NCBI RefSeq assembly: GCF_900113065.1
Contig: NZ_FOOA01000011.1
Location: forward strand, 62,001-126,000
DNA: 64,000 nt
Source of the DNA: Aureimonas phyllosphaerae
GTDB taxonomy: Bacteria; Pseudomonadota; Alphaproteobacteria; Rhizobiales; Rhizobiaceae
Reading direction: 5' to 3'
Positions within the stretch are counted from its first letter, which is position 1. Each line of letters begins with the position of its first letter. Positions 23,997-32,809 of the stretch are shown here, piece by piece. A program made the position numbers and the translations under genes. Below the pieces are notes generated by a model, which searched no databases, was not told the DNA's origin, and worked only from the letters and a program-made list of their open reading frames with translations.

Positions 23997-24946
23997 AGGG
24001 TCCGACGCTCTCGCGCCGCCTGTCGTCGTCCGGCCAGGAACTGCTGCTGGTCGTCGCGATCGCGGCGCTCTTTCTCGTGGTCGGCTGGATCAATCCGCGC
24101 TTCGTCTCGCAGAACAACCTCACCTCGATCTTCGTCGGCAACGCCTACATCGCGGTCGCCGCGATCGGCATGTCGATGGTCATCATCTCGGGCCATATCG
24201 ACGTCTCGGTGGGCGCGCTGATCGGCGTCCTGGCGACGGTCTCCGGCATCCTCGTGACCAGTGGCTATCCCGTCTGGCTTTCCTGGCTTCTGCCGATCCT
24301 GATCGGCGGCGTCGTGAACGCGGGGCTCGGCGCCCTGATCGCCTACCTCAAGGTGCCGTCGATCATCGCGACACTCGCGATGCTCTCGATCCTGCGAGGC
24401 GGCCTGATCACAGTGACGGGCGGTGCCTGGATCTCCGGCCTGCCGCCGGAGTTCCAGCTCGCCCAGTTCCGCCTGTTCGATGTGCCCTCCCCGGTCTGGT
24501 TCATGATCGTCATGACCATCGGTTTCGCCTTCATGCTGCGCTCCACCGCGTTCGGTCGGGCCATCTACGCCGTCGGCGGCAACCCGGAAGCGGCCGAGGC
24601 GTCCGGCATTCCCTACAAGGCGACGATCGTGAAGGTCTTCGCGCTGCACGGGCTCATCGCCGGCGTCGCCGCGATCCTCTTTGCGACGCAGCTTCAGGTG
24701 ATCCAGTCCACCGTACCGAACGGCCTCGAACTCATCGTCATCACCGCGTCGGTCGTCGGCGGCGTGTCGATCCTCGGAGGCATAGGCACCGTCGTAGGCT
24801 CGACGCTCGCCGCGATCCTCTTCGCCGCCATCGGCTCGTCGCTGATCTTCCTCAACGTGTCGGCCTACTGGCTTCGCGCGGTGCAGGGCATCCTCATCCT
24901 CGCAACGGTGCTCGCCGACATGGCGCGCCGTGGGCGAGCGAGCTGA
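23993..24946 (+). CDS. rhaP: Rhamnose-type ABC transporter permease 1
   Basis: 317 residues, inner-membrane CUT2 permease. Hydrophobic helices plus family loops IISGHIDVSVGALIG, YAVGGNPEAAEASGIPYKA, and VGGVSILGGIGTVVGSTLA. The start overlaps the rhaT stop by 4 bp (ATGA), so translation is coupled. It pairs with the next permease as a heterodimer, unlike the single-permease transporters elsewhere in this window. Assignment as P rather than Q is by order only. Confidence 0.85.
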   Translation: MKGPTLSRRLSSSGQELLLVVAIAALFLVVGWINPRFVSQNNLTSIFVGNAYIAVAAIGMSMVIISGHIDVSVGALIGVLATVSGILVTSGYPVWLSWLLPILIGGVVNAGLGALIAYLKVPSIIATLAMLSILRGGLITVTGGAWISGLPPEFQLAQFRLFDVPSPVWFMIVMTIGFAFMLRSTAFGRAIYAVGGNPEAAEASGIPYKATIVKVFALHGLIAGVAAILFATQLQVIQSTVPNGLELIVITASVVGGVSILGGIGTVVGSTLAAILFAAIGSSLIFLNVSAYWLRAVQGILILATVLADMARRGRAS

Positions 24947-24960
24947 GGGAGGAGAGAACC

Positions 24961-25905
24961 ATGACCTTTCGCTCCCTCCTCCGCCACGAGGCAATCCTCG
25001 CGCTGATCCTCGCGCTCGCGCTGGCGGTCCTCGCCGTCGACAACGAGCGCTTCTTCACCGCGGCCAACCTCCTCAACCAGGGGCGGCTGCTCACCGAGGT
25101 CGGCCTGATCGCGGTGGTGATGACGTTCGTGATCGTCACCGGCGGCATCGACCTGTCGGTCGGATCCATCCTCGGCCTCTGCGCCATCCTGATCGGCGTC
25201 TTCTGGAAGACGCTCGGCCTGCCACTGCCCGTCGCCATCGGCCTGTCCATGGTGGTCGGAACCGCCGCGGGCTTCGTCAACGGGCTCATCATCACCCGCT
25301 TCCGCGTGCCGCCGCTGATAGCGACACTAGCGACGCTCGCGCTCTATCGCGGCCTCGCCGAAGGCATCAGCCAGGCGCAGTCGATCCGCGGCTATCCGAA
25401 GTGGTTCTTCGAACTCGGACAGGGCGACGTCTTCGGAATCCCGACGCAGCTCTGGCTGCTCGCCATCGTCGCCTTCGCCGGCTTCTTCATCCTGCGCTAC
25501 ACGGCCTTCGGCCGCGCGACCTACGCCATCGGCAACAACGAGGCGGGCGCAGCCTTTTCCGGCATCGACGTCGCCAAGACTAAGCTCTGGATCTACTCGG
25601 CCTCCGGTTTCGTATCGGCGCTCGCGGCCGTCGTCTTCGTCAGCCGCGTCTCGACCACGCGTTCGGACATGGGGTCGGGCATCGAGCTCGATGTCATCAC
25701 GGCCGTGGTGCTCGGCGGCACATCGATCTTCGGCGGACGCGGCCTCGTCGTCGGCACGCTGCTCGGCCTCTGCCTCGTTCAGGTCCTGAAGAACGGCCTC
25801 GCCCTGTCGGGCGTGCGCGGCGACGGCACCATCGTCATCATCGGAGCCGTGCTGATCGCGGCCGTGCTCATCTCGAACTTCCTCAGCCGCTATTCCGGCG
25901 ACTGA
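24961..25905 (+). CDS. rhaQ: Rhamnose-type ABC transporter permease 2
   Basis: 314 residues, with the CUT2 permease loops FVIVTGGIDLSVGSILGL, YAIGNNEAGAAFSGIDVAKT and LGGTSIFGGRGLVVGTLLG. The start at 24961 follows GGGAGGAGAG. It is the partner of the preceding permease in one heterodimeric channel. A short hairpin separates it from the binding-protein gene. Confidence 0.85.
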   Translation: MTFRSLLRHEAILALILALALAVLAVDNERFFTAANLLNQGRLLTEVGLIAVVMTFVIVTGGIDLSVGSILGLCAILIGVFWKTLGLPLPVAIGLSMVVGTAAGFVNGLIITRFRVPPLIATLATLALYRGLAEGISQAQSIRGYPKWFFELGQGDVFGIPTQLWLLAIVAFAGFFILRYTAFGRATYAIGNNEAGAAFSGIDVAKTKLWIYSASGFVSALAAVVFVSRVSTTRSDMGSGIELDVITAVVLGGTSIFGGRGLVVGTLLGLCLVQVLKNGLALSGVRGDGTIVIIGAVLIAAVLISNFLSRYSGD

Positions 25906-25914
25906 GGCACTGCT

Positions 25915-25932
25915 CCGGCCGGCAGCGGCCGG
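25915..25932 (+). promoter_or_regulatory. Short hairpin between rhaQ and rhaS
   Basis: CCGGCC and GGCCGG around a six-base loop, 10 bp after the rhaQ stop and before the binding-protein gene. Possibly an mRNA processing or stabilising element that allows higher rhaS expression; the short stem makes this tentative. Confidence 0.35.
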
Positions 25933-25974
25933 GACTGAAGACCAGCCCAACGTCATCGTGGAGGAGACAACGGC

Positions 25975-27078
25975 ATGCGCACCCTTCTGGCATTTCTCGT
26001 CGGCACCAGCCTTCTGACCGCACCGGCTATGGCGCAGAGCGCCTGGACGGGCGGCGACGACCAGCCGGCCAACCCCCTCGCCTGCGACGCCAGCGTCACG
26101 GCCGTGCCGCCGGGCGACTACAACGGCGGCGAGCCGACCGGCGCGCCCGACCGCAAGGGCAAGCCGCTGAAGGTCGTCGATATTCCGAAGCTCGTCGGCG
26201 TCGGCTACTTCAACTCGACCGCTGCGGGCATCCAGGAAGCGGCCAAGGAGCTCGGCTCGATGACCGTCACAACCGACGGTCCGACCAAGGCGAACATCGA
26301 CGAGCAGATCACCTTCATCGACAACTACATCACGTCGGGCGTCGACGGCATCCTGTTCGCCGCGAACGACCCGGTCGCGATCGCGCCGGTGCTGAAGCGC
26401 GCTCTGGAAGCCGGCATCAACGTCGTCGGCTACGACGCCGACGCCGAGGCCGACGCTCGCCAGTGGTTCGTGAACCAGGCCGAGCCGAACGGCGTCGCCA
26501 AGTCGATGATCGACCAGCTCGCCTCCGAGATCGGCGAGGAAGGCTCGTTCGCGATCGTCACCTCGACCTTCACGACGCCCAACCAGGCGCGCTGGATCAC
26601 CGAGATGGCCGCCTATGCCGAGAAGTGCCACCCGAAGATCAAGTTCCTCGAGACGGTTGAGGCGCAGGAGGACAACATCCTGTCCTTCAACCAGGCGCAG
26701 ACGCTGATCAACAAGTACGGCGACGAGCTGAAGGGCATCCTCGGCATGACGTCGGTCGCGACGCCGGCCGCTTCGGAAGCGGTGCAGCAGCAGAACCTGT
26801 GTGGCAAGGTCTCGGTGGTCGGCCTCGCGCTGCCCAACGCGATGAAGCCCTACATCAACAACGACTGCATCAAGTCGACCATCCTCTGGTCGACGGTCGA
26901 CCTCGGCTATGCCGCCGGCATGGCGATGCGGGCGGTCGCCGACGGCACGCTGAAGCCGGGTGACACGACGTTCAAGGCCGGCCGCCTCGGCGACCTGCAG
27001 GTCGTCAACCAGAGCCAGATCCTGCTCGGCGCACCGAAGGTCTTCACCAAGGCCGACATCAACAACTTTGACTTCTGA
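25975..27078 (+). CDS. rhaS: Rhamnose-type ABC transporter substrate-binding protein
   Basis: 367 residues, periplasmic. Signal peptide MRTLLAFLVGTSLLTAPAMA-Q, a linker of about 45 residues with a Cys (PLACDAS), then the type-1 binding fold: VGVGYFNSTAAGIQEAA, the TTDGPTKANIDEQ segment, VDGILFAANDP, TSTFTTPNQARWI and the late ILWSTVDLGYAAGM. The TPN and GPT signatures place it in the RhaS/LsrB group, which binds rhamnose or AI-2-like ligands. Having the binding protein as the last gene is unusual. The locus argues for rhamnose. Confidence 0.85.
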   Translation: MRTLLAFLVGTSLLTAPAMAQSAWTGGDDQPANPLACDASVTAVPPGDYNGGEPTGAPDRKGKPLKVVDIPKLVGVGYFNSTAAGIQEAAKELGSMTVTTDGPTKANIDEQITFIDNYITSGVDGILFAANDPVAIAPVLKRALEAGINVVGYDADAEADARQWFVNQAEPNGVAKSMIDQLASEIGEEGSFAIVTSTFTTPNQARWITEMAAYAEKCHPKIKFLETVEAQEDNILSFNQAQTLINKYGDELKGILGMTSVATPAASEAVQQQNLCGKVSVVGLALPNAMKPYINNDCIKSTILWSTVDLGYAAGMAMRAVADGTLKPGDTTFKAGRLGDLQVVNQSQILLGAPKVFTKADINNFDF

Positions 27079-27096
27079 GCCGAAGTGAAATGACCA

Positions 27097-27132
27097 AGGC
27101 GGCGTCGGTTCCCCCGGGAGCAGGCGCCGTTT
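27097..27132 (+). terminator. Possible terminator after rhaS
   Basis: An 8-bp stem with two G-U pairs (AGGCGGCG with CGCCGTTT) and a 20-base loop that can fold further, in the 85-bp gap between rhaS and the convergent PAP2 gene. Moderate to weak. Confidence 0.35.
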
Positions 27133-27163
27133 CCCGTTCGGAGAACGCTGCGACGACTACGCG

Positions 27164-27919
27164 TCAGGAGCTCGGCTCGACGCTGCCGCGATGCTGCAGC
27201 CATCGCGCCACCCACCAGCAGATGAAGGCCCAGGCGGACCCGGCACACCATCCCGCCAGAACGTCGGTCGGGTAATGCACACCGAGATACACGCGGCTCG
27301 ATCCGATCAGGAGCGTCAGCACGATCGCGACACCCATGAAATAGGCGCGCATCACGATCCCGCGCTCTGACCGGGCAAGCAGCGCACCGAGCGTCAGATA
27401 GGTGACGGCCGAAAGCATCGCATGACCGCTGGGGAAGCTGAGGCTGTGGACATCGACGAGGTGGGCCACGACGTCCGGCCGCTGCCGGTCGAATCCGATC
27501 TTCAGAAGGTTGGACAGGATCACGCCTCCCACGACGGCGACGGCCATCATCAGGGCCGACGCCCGTTTGCCCTTCATCAGGAGGTAGGTGACCGCCAGAA
27601 CGAGAATAAGCGAGAGGACCGTGTAGCCGCCGAGCGCCGTGAGGTCCCGCATGATGGCCTCGATCCAGAACGGGCCAATCGGGTCCGCCGGATCGGTGGG
27701 GCTGCGGAGCGCCCGCAGGATCGCATCGTCGAACGCGTGGGTTTCCCCCTCCCGCATCTCGCTGGCGATAGTGAGGAACCCGAAGAGCGATGCAGAGATG
27801 ATGCCGAAGAACGCGAGGCCCCGCACCTCCACCTTCCGGAGGATCGGGATGCGCCCTAAGTCGGGACGCCGAGACGACAGGCGGGAGGCGGGCGGGGTCG
27901 GTTCCATACCCGGCAACAT
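27164..27919 (-). CDS. PAP2-family membrane phosphatase
   Basis: 251 residues with six predicted membrane segments and the three acid-phosphatase motifs in order: KIGFDRQRP, SLSFPSGHAM, and SSRVYLGVHYPTDVLAG. Such proteins remove phosphate from lipid phosphates (phosphatidic acid, undecaprenyl pyrophosphate or lipid A) on the outer face of the inner membrane. The start could be 27919 or the second ATG at 27907; neither has a good ribosome site. It is convergent with rhaS and separated by a terminator from the upstream copper-type genes. The substrate cannot be predicted. Confidence 0.85.
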   Translation of the reverse strand: MLPGMEPTPPASRLSSRRPDLGRIPILRKVEVRGLAFFGIISASLFGFLTIASEMREGETHAFDDAILRALRSPTDPADPIGPFWIEAIMRDLTALGGYTVLSLILVLAVTYLLMKGKRASALMMAVAVVGGVILSNLLKIGFDRQRPDVVAHLVDVHSLSFPSGHAMLSAVTYLTLGALLARSERGIVMRAYFMGVAIVLTLLIGSSRVYLGVHYPTDVLAGWCAGSAWAFICWWVARWLQHRGSVEPSS

Positions 27920-27939
27920 ATGTCGCTCGCTGGGTCGGG

Positions 27940-27975
27940 CGAGTGGGCGGACGGACCCATCGATCCGCCCACTCG
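27940..27975 (-). terminator. Terminator hairpin after the DUF305/Cys-rich operon
   Basis: Perfect 12-bp stem CGAGTGGGCGGA / TCCGCCCACTCG with a 12-base loop, 9 bp after the DUF305 stop on the - strand and before the PAP2 start. There is no clear U run, so termination may be partial or Rho-assisted. Confidence 0.6.
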
Positions 27976-27984
27976 GTCGGGACC

Positions 27985-28401
27985 CTATCGTCCCTTGTTG
28001 GCGTCGATCCAGGCCTGCAGTTCGGCGATCTCCTTCTCCTGCGAGGAGATGACGTCACGCGAAATCCGGGTCAGCGTCGGATCGTTCTCGCCGCTGTCGA
28101 GATAGGCGCGCGCCATGTCGATCGCGCTCTGGTGATGGGGGACCATCATGCGGGCGAAATCGAGCCCCGGACGTCCCGTCATCGGCTCCGTTGCCATCGC
28201 CTGATGCATCGTGTCCATCGCCTGCATCATCCGCTGGCTCGCCGTCGGGCTGCCGGGTTGCGCCGCCGCGCCATGGCCCATCGCATCATGGTCCGCGGCA
28301 CCATGACCCGTACCGGGTTGGGGCGTATCCTGGGCCTGCGCGGTGTCGAGCGGAATCGCCGCGGCAAGGGCAAGAGCGAGAAGCAGAGGTGCGCGGCTCA
28401 T
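27985..28401 (-). CDS. DUF305/CopM-like periplasmic protein
   Basis: 138 residues. Signal peptide (MSRAPLLLALALAAAIPLDTAQA-Q), a His/Met-rich linker (TGHGAADHDAMGHGAA), then a DUF305 four-helix domain with FARMMVPHHQSAIDMARAYL, the family's paired His and Met residues. CopM-type members bind copper or silver in the periplasm. The start at 28401 overlaps the end of the Cys-rich gene by 4 bp, so the two are co-translated. Together they point to copper handling. Confidence 0.85.
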   Translation of the reverse strand: MSRAPLLLALALAAAIPLDTAQAQDTPQPGTGHGAADHDAMGHGAAAQPGSPTASQRMMQAMDTMHQAMATEPMTGRPGLDFARMMVPHHQSAIDMARAYLDSGENDPTLTRISRDVISSQEKEIAELQAWIDANKGR

Positions 28402-28736
28402 TGCATCGCTCCCATCCGGCGGCAGTGCTCCGCACACTCCCGGCATGCGCGGACGCATTCGGCCATGCCGCCCACCCGTTCGCAGTCGTCTGCGCAGGCC
28501 GAGCAGATGGCGGCGCAGGCCGTGCAGGAATGGCGGTGGGCATCCGATCCCGTCAGCATGATATGGGCCGACGCCCGGCACATCTCGGCGCAGGCCGCCA
28601 TCAGGCGGAAGTGCGCGGGTTCCGTATGGTCGCCGCCCGCTTCGAGGCAGTGATGCATGGCGGTCGACAGGCACGTTCGATAGCAGGCGAGGCAGGCGTC
28701 GATACAGGCCTGCATGTCTTGCGAATGATGGGTCAT
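28398..28736 (-). CDS. Four-helix-bundle Cys-rich copper storage protein (Csp3-like, DUF326)
   Basis: 112 residues with 16 cysteines arranged in CxxxC-type patterns along helices (ACIDACLACYRTC, CTACAAICSACADDC, CVRACRECAEHC), the hallmark of Csp proteins that fill a helical bundle with Cu(I). It has no signal peptide, so it is cytosolic (Csp3-like rather than Tat-exported Csp1). The start at 28736 (MTHHSQDMQ) is preferred to a longer Arg/Ala-rich reading. It is coupled to the DUF305 gene and downstream of a small His/Cys protein. Confidence 0.88.
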   Translation of the reverse strand: MTHHSQDMQACIDACLACYRTCLSTAMHHCLEAGGDHTEPAHFRLMAACAEMCRASAHIMLTGSDAHRHSCTACAAICSACADDCERVGGMAECVRACRECAEHCRRMGAMQ

Positions 28737-28807
28737 GGTTTCGCTTTCCAATCGAAAATTCGGGACGCCGGTTGTCGGACGCGTTTCGCGCCCACCGGCA
28801 GCGGTCG

Positions 28808-29182
28808 TCAGGTGCGCCCGTGCCCTCGCGGCGGCCGCAGCGGCACCGCGACGACGCGCCCCTCTCCGGCCTCGTTCGGCACCGACATTCTGACCGTCAT
28901 CGGCCAACGGTCGACCGTCTCGTCCATCGGCAGCAGGGGAAGTGCCGGGAGGCAGTGCGCGACGCAGCAGCTGGCGGTGGCATCCCCTCGGTCAGGCGGC
29001 GAACTCCACTCGTGGATGCCCGTCGCGTCCAGCCACCGGTCGTGCGACGCGGCCTCGACGGCGTGGGCGTGTGCGACCTGAACCGTCGGCATACCGTAGG
29101 TGAATGCGAACACGAGCAGCACCAGCGACGACAGCACGTGCCGCCACCAACCGGAAATCCTCGTCGCATCGTCACCGCTCAT
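28808..29182 (-). CDS. Small secreted or membrane-anchored protein with Cys/His, unknown
   Basis: About 124 residues if it starts at 29182; ATGs at 29212 and 29227 are also possible, and none has a clear ribosome site. A hydrophobic segment (HVLSSLVLLVFAFTYGM) is followed by HAHAVEAASHDRW and a Cys-rich CCVAHCLPALP, then a Pro/Arg tail. I do not recognise the family. It resembles small exported proteins often found beside copper genes. It is 71 bp upstream of the Cys-rich Csp gene on the same strand, supporting a metal-related role. Confidence 0.55.
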   Translation of the reverse strand: MSGDDATRISGWWRHVLSSLVLLVFAFTYGMPTVQVAHAHAVEAASHDRWLDATGIHEWSSPPDRGDATASCCVAHCLPALPLLPMDETVDRWPMTVRMSVPNEAGEGRVVAVPLRPPRGHGRT

Positions 29183-29224
29183 GTCCGAGAAGGTGCCAAG
29201 GGCGCGAGCCATTTCAAGGGACGT

Positions 29225-29250
29225 CATGTCGGCGAGAAGTTCGCCGCATG
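29225..29250. promoter_or_regulatory. Near-perfect inverted repeat in the copper-operon/oxidoreductase spacer
   Basis: CATGTCGGCGA and TCGCCGCATG around a five-base centre, one base bulged. It lies at the head of the - strand metal-type operon and 60 bp before the + strand oxidoreductase. It may be an operator or a hairpin in the leader of either gene. If the - strand gene starts at 29227, it overlaps that start. Confidence 0.4.
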
Positions 29251-29310
29251 AGGCTGAACTTGCGACGCGTGCACTCCATCTTCCCGCCAACCTTATCAAC
29301 GGAGGCCGCG

Positions 29311-29976
29311 ATGGCCGATACGCCGGACGATACCCCGCCTGAATCGAAACTGACCCGCACCAAGCAGGAGTGGGCGCGCCTCGGGCGCTTTCTGACGGGG
29401 CGGCAGGAGCGCCCCGAGAGCGACCGCCTCCCGCCGGGCCAACATCTCGTCAAGAACTGGCCGGTCCTCGACCTCGGCCTTCAGCCGGACGTCTCGGCCG
29501 AGCGTTGGAGGCTGCAGATCAACGGCGCGGTCGAAGAGCCGCAGATCTGGGACTGGGCGCGTTTCCAAAGCCAACCGCAGACCGAAGAGACGACCGACAT
29601 GCACTGCGTGACCACCTGGTCGCGCTACGACAACCGTTGGGCGGGCGTGTCGACACGCGACCTGATGGCGGCCGTCCGCCCCCGCGAGGACGCGGCCTTC
29701 GTGGTGCTCGGCTCCTACGACGGTTACACCACCAACCTGCCGCTGTCGGACTTCGCCGCCCCGGATGCGATGCTCGTCCATTCGTGGGAGGGGCGTCCAA
29801 TCACGAAGGAGCACGGCGGCCCGGTGCGCCTTCTGGTGCCGCATCTCTACCTCTGGAAGAGCGCCAAGTGGCTGCGGTCGATCGAGTTCCGCACGGCCGA
29901 CCAGCCCGGCTACTGGGAGGTGCGGGGCTATCACAACCGCGGCGATCCGTGGACGGAAGAGCGATACTCCGACTAA
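29311..29976 (+). CDS. Sulfite-oxidase-like molybdopterin oxidoreductase
   Basis: 221 residues, cytoplasmic (no signal peptide or Tat motif). Oxidoreductase molybdopterin-binding domain from about 50 to 200 with the molybdenum-ligand Cys in TDMHCVTTWSRYDN, then GSYDGYTTNLPL, GGPVRLLVPHLYLWKSAKW and the C-terminal GYWEVRGYHNRGDPW. It belongs to the short sulfite-oxidase-like group related to MsrP/YedY but without the signal or heme partner. The start follows ACGGAGG. Substrate unknown. Confidence 0.85.
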   Translation: MADTPDDTPPESKLTRTKQEWARLGRFLTGRQERPESDRLPPGQHLVKNWPVLDLGLQPDVSAERWRLQINGAVEEPQIWDWARFQSQPQTEETTDMHCVTTWSRYDNRWAGVSTRDLMAAVRPREDAAFVVLGSYDGYTTNLPLSDFAAPDAMLVHSWEGRPITKEHGGPVRLLVPHLYLWKSAKWLRSIEFRTADQPGYWEVRGYHNRGDPWTEERYSD

Positions 29977-30070
29977 GGAAGTCCGCGGCTTCGCGCTGGC
30001 CTTCCGGCCCCTCCCCGGCCCACAATCGCCCGACGATTCGGCCGGGAGGGCCGCACGGGAGGGCAGACGA

Positions 30071-30862
30071 ATGGACATGGGTCTGAAGGGCAAGGTCGCG
30101 GTCATCACCGGCGGCTCGGTCGGCATCGGGCTGGCGGTGGCGGATGGGTTGGCGGCGGAAGGCGCCAACGTCATCCTGGCCGCGCGTGGGCGCGAACGGG
30201 CCGAGGCGGAAGCGGAACGCATCGCCGGTGCGCACGGCGTGAAGGCCATCGGCGTCGAAGCCGACGTGTCGACCACCGATGGGGTCGATGCCGTCATCCG
30301 GGCCGCCGAGGAGCGCTTCGGCGGGACCGACATCCTGATCAACAACGCCGGCACCGGCTCCAACGAGACGGTGATGGACGCGCCCGACGACAAGTGGCAG
30401 GCCTACTGGGACCTCCACGTCATGGCCGCGGTGCGCCTCGCGCGCGGCGTCATCCCGCAGATGCGCCGGCGCGGCGGCGGGGTGATCCTGCACAACGCCT
30501 CGATCTGCGCGGTGCAGCCGCTCTGGTACGAGCCGATCTACAACGTCACGAAGTCGGCGCTGATGATGTTCTCGAAATGCCTGGCGACGGAAGTCGTCGG
30601 CGACAACATCCGCGTCAACTGCATCAACCCCGGCCTGATCCTGACGCCCGACTGGAAGAAGACGGCGCGCCAGCTGACCGAGAATTCCGGGGGCGACTGG
30701 GAGGGATACCTTCAGGGCGTCGCCGACGAGCACGCGCCGATCAAGCGCTTCGGCACGCCGGAGGAGCTCGCCAACTTCTTCGTCTTCCTGTGCTCCGACA
30801 AGGCGACCTATTCGATCGGATCGACCTACTTCGTCGACGGCGGCATGCAGAAGGGTCTCTGA
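30071..30862 (+). CDS. Short-chain dehydrogenase, substrate unknown
   Basis: 263 residues. TGGSVGIG nucleotide motif (14-21), NNAGT near 92-96, HNASICAV with the catalytic Ser, and YNVTK with Tyr and Lys. The C-terminus YFVDGGMQKGL is typical. The segment PDWKKTARQL after the NPG motif is a substrate loop. It stands alone between the molybdoenzyme and a convergent carboxypeptidase 5 bp away. GGGAGGG upstream supports the start. Confidence 0.85.
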   Translation: MDMGLKGKVAVITGGSVGIGLAVADGLAAEGANVILAARGRERAEAEAERIAGAHGVKAIGVEADVSTTDGVDAVIRAAEERFGGTDILINNAGTGSNETVMDAPDDKWQAYWDLHVMAAVRLARGVIPQMRRRGGGVILHNASICAVQPLWYEPIYNVTKSALMMFSKCLATEVVGDNIRVNCINPGLILTPDWKKTARQLTENSGGDWEGYLQGVADEHAPIKRFGTPEELANFFVFLCSDKATYSIGSTYFVDGGMQKGL

Positions 30863-30866
30863 GCCG

Positions 30867-31826
30867 TCAGCTCGCGGGGCCGAGATAGGTGTCGATCAGC
30901 GCCTCGACGCTGGCATCCCGCTCGCGCCCCGTCCGTCCGCCGAGGACCACGACGATGACGCCGCGCCCGTTGCGCCGGGCGCTGGCGACTAGGTTGAAAC
31001 CGGACGCGTTGACGAAGCCGGTCTTCATTCCGTCGACGCCGGCCACCCGGCCGAGCAGCTTGTTGGTCGCCGTGTAGTGGCGCCCGCCATAGTCGAAGCC
31101 TTCGGTCTTGTAGAGCGAGGCATATTGCGGAAAACGCTTGCGGATCTCGTATCCGAGGCGGGCCATGTCGCGGGCGGTCGAGATCTGCGCCTCGTCCGGC
31201 AGGCCGCTCGGATTGGCGAAGTTGGTGCGCGTCATCCCGAGCGAACGCGCCTTGCGGGTCATGGCAAGGGCGAAGGCGTCGTCGGTGCCGCCGAGGGCTT
31301 CGGCGACGACCGATGCCACGTCGTTGGCGGACTTCACAGCCAACCCGAACATCGCGTCGCGCACCCGGATCGTGTCGCCCGGCCGCAGCCCAAGCTTCGA
31401 GGGCGCGCGAGCCGCCGCATAGGCGGTGACCGGCATGGCGTCGTCGAGCCCGATGCGCTTGGCCTCGATCGCCTCGAACAGCATGTAGAGGGTCATCAGC
31501 TTGGTCAGCGACGCGGGATGGCGGAGGCCATCCGGGTCGTCGGCCTGAAGGACCCGTCCCGTATCCATGTCGACCACGATCGAGGCCGGCGTCCGCTCGG
31601 CGACGGCCTCCGCGCCGACCATGAGGGTTGGAGCCTTGGTGGGCGGAATGAGACCGGCGCGCACGTCGCTGCGCGACAGGTCCATCGACTGGCACGACGC
31701 CAGCGCGACGGACAGGACGAGGGCGGATGCGATGCGCAGGCGGCGGACGAAGGCCGGGCGGCCGGAACGGTTCGACGACAAGGGCGGAAATCCGGCTGAA
31801 TCCAATCTTTCGATATCGAGTAGCAC
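30867..31826 (-). CDS. D-alanyl-D-alanine carboxypeptidase (serine peptidase S11), probable lipoprotein
   Basis: 319 residues from this start. The penicillin-binding triad is complete: SLTK (S-x-x-K), SAN, and MKTGF (KTG). It trims the terminal D-Ala from peptidoglycan stem peptides. The N-terminus has a basic region, a hydrophobic stretch and a lipobox-like LALASC, so the mature protein is probably a lipoprotein, an alternative to the usual C-terminal amphipathic anchor. Several in-frame starts lie between 31826 and about 31750; the exact one is uncertain. It is divergent from the next dehydrogenase. Confidence 0.88.
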   Translation of the reverse strand: MLLDIERLDSAGFPPLSSNRSGRPAFVRRLRIASALVLSVALASCQSMDLSRSDVRAGLIPPTKAPTLMVGAEAVAERTPASIVVDMDTGRVLQADDPDGLRHPASLTKLMTLYMLFEAIEAKRIGLDDAMPVTAYAAARAPSKLGLRPGDTIRVRDAMFGLAVKSANDVASVVAEALGGTDDAFALAMTRKARSLGMTRTNFANPSGLPDEAQISTARDMARLGYEIRKRFPQYASLYKTEGFDYGGRHYTATNKLLGRVAGVDGMKTGFVNASGFNLVASARRNGRGVIVVVLGGRTGRERDASVEALIDTYLGPAS

Positions 31827-31953
31827 GGCAAACGTTTCAGTAAGCTTGCCGTAGCAGCCGGATGACCCGATGCCGCTGGCCGTCGCGCACGGTGGTCCCA
31901 GATACCGGCATCGAACGAACGGTTTTCATTTTTCGCGATCGAAAGACCCGCCC

Positions 31954-32802
31954 ATGTCCTCCATCGAGTCCCCCGTGTGGTTCATCACCGGCTGCTCCAC
32001 CGGCTTCGGCCATGAACTCGCCAAGCTGGTGATCGCGCGCGGCTGGCGCCTCGTCGCCACCGCGCGCGACAAGGCGCGCCTCCAAAGCCTGACCGATCTC
32101 GCCGAGGACCGTGTCCTGGCCCTGTCGCTCGACGTGACCGATCGCGTGGCGATCGATGCCGCCGTGAAAGCGACGGAAGAGCGGTTCGGGCGGATCGACG
32201 TCCTCGTCAACAATGCGGGCTACGGCTACCAGGCCTCGATCGAGGAAGGCGACGACGCCGAGATCCGCGAGCAGTTCGACGCCAACGTGTTCGGCCTCTT
32301 CGCGATGACGCGCGCGGTCCTCCCGATCATGCGCCGTCAGCGGTCCGGCCGGATCCTCAACCTCACCTCGCAGGCCGGGTTCATCGGTTTCCCCGGTTCG
32401 GGCTACTATGCCGCGACGAAGCACGCGGTCGAGGGCTTCTCCGATGCGCTGGCGGCCGAAGGTGCGCCGATCGGCATTCAGGTGACGTGCGTCGCACCCG
32501 GTCCGTTCCGCACCGACTGGGCCGGTCGCTCGCTGCGCCAGACCCCGAACGAGATCGCCGAATATGCCGACACGGCCGGCGCCCGCCTGAAGTCCACCTC
32601 CGAGATCAGCGGCAAGCAGGCCGGCGATCCCGTGCGCGCGGGCGAAGCCATGATCCGCATCACGGAGATGGACAAGGCGCCGCGGCACCTCGTTCTCGGC
32701 AAGATCGCCTATGACGGCGTGACGGCGAAGCTGAAGCAGCGGCTTGCCGAAATCGAAGGGCTAAAGGACCTCAGCCTGTCCGCCGACTTTCCGGACGCCT
32801 GA
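31954..32802 (+). CDS. SDR-family oxidoreductase (oxidoreductase/carbonyl reductase group)
   Basis: 282 residues. ITGCSTGFGHELAKL (11-25) is the variant nucleotide motif of the 17-beta-HSD-like SDR group that uses NADP(H); NNAGYGYQ, LTSQAG with the catalytic Ser, and YYAATKHA follow. The C-terminal 80 residues form the longer tail of this subgroup. The substrate cannot be assigned. It is convergent with the cell-wall hydrolase gene 8 bp away. Confidence 0.86.
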   Translation: MSSIESPVWFITGCSTGFGHELAKLVIARGWRLVATARDKARLQSLTDLAEDRVLALSLDVTDRVAIDAAVKATEERFGRIDVLVNNAGYGYQASIEEGDDAEIREQFDANVFGLFAMTRAVLPIMRRQRSGRILNLTSQAGFIGFPGSGYYAATKHAVEGFSDALAAEGAPIGIQVTCVAPGPFRTDWAGRSLRQTPNEIAEYADTAGARLKSTSEISGKQAGDPVRAGEAMIRITEMDKAPRHLVLGKIAYDGVTAKLKQRLAEIEGLKDLSLSADFPDA

Positions 32803-32809
32803 GGGCGGC

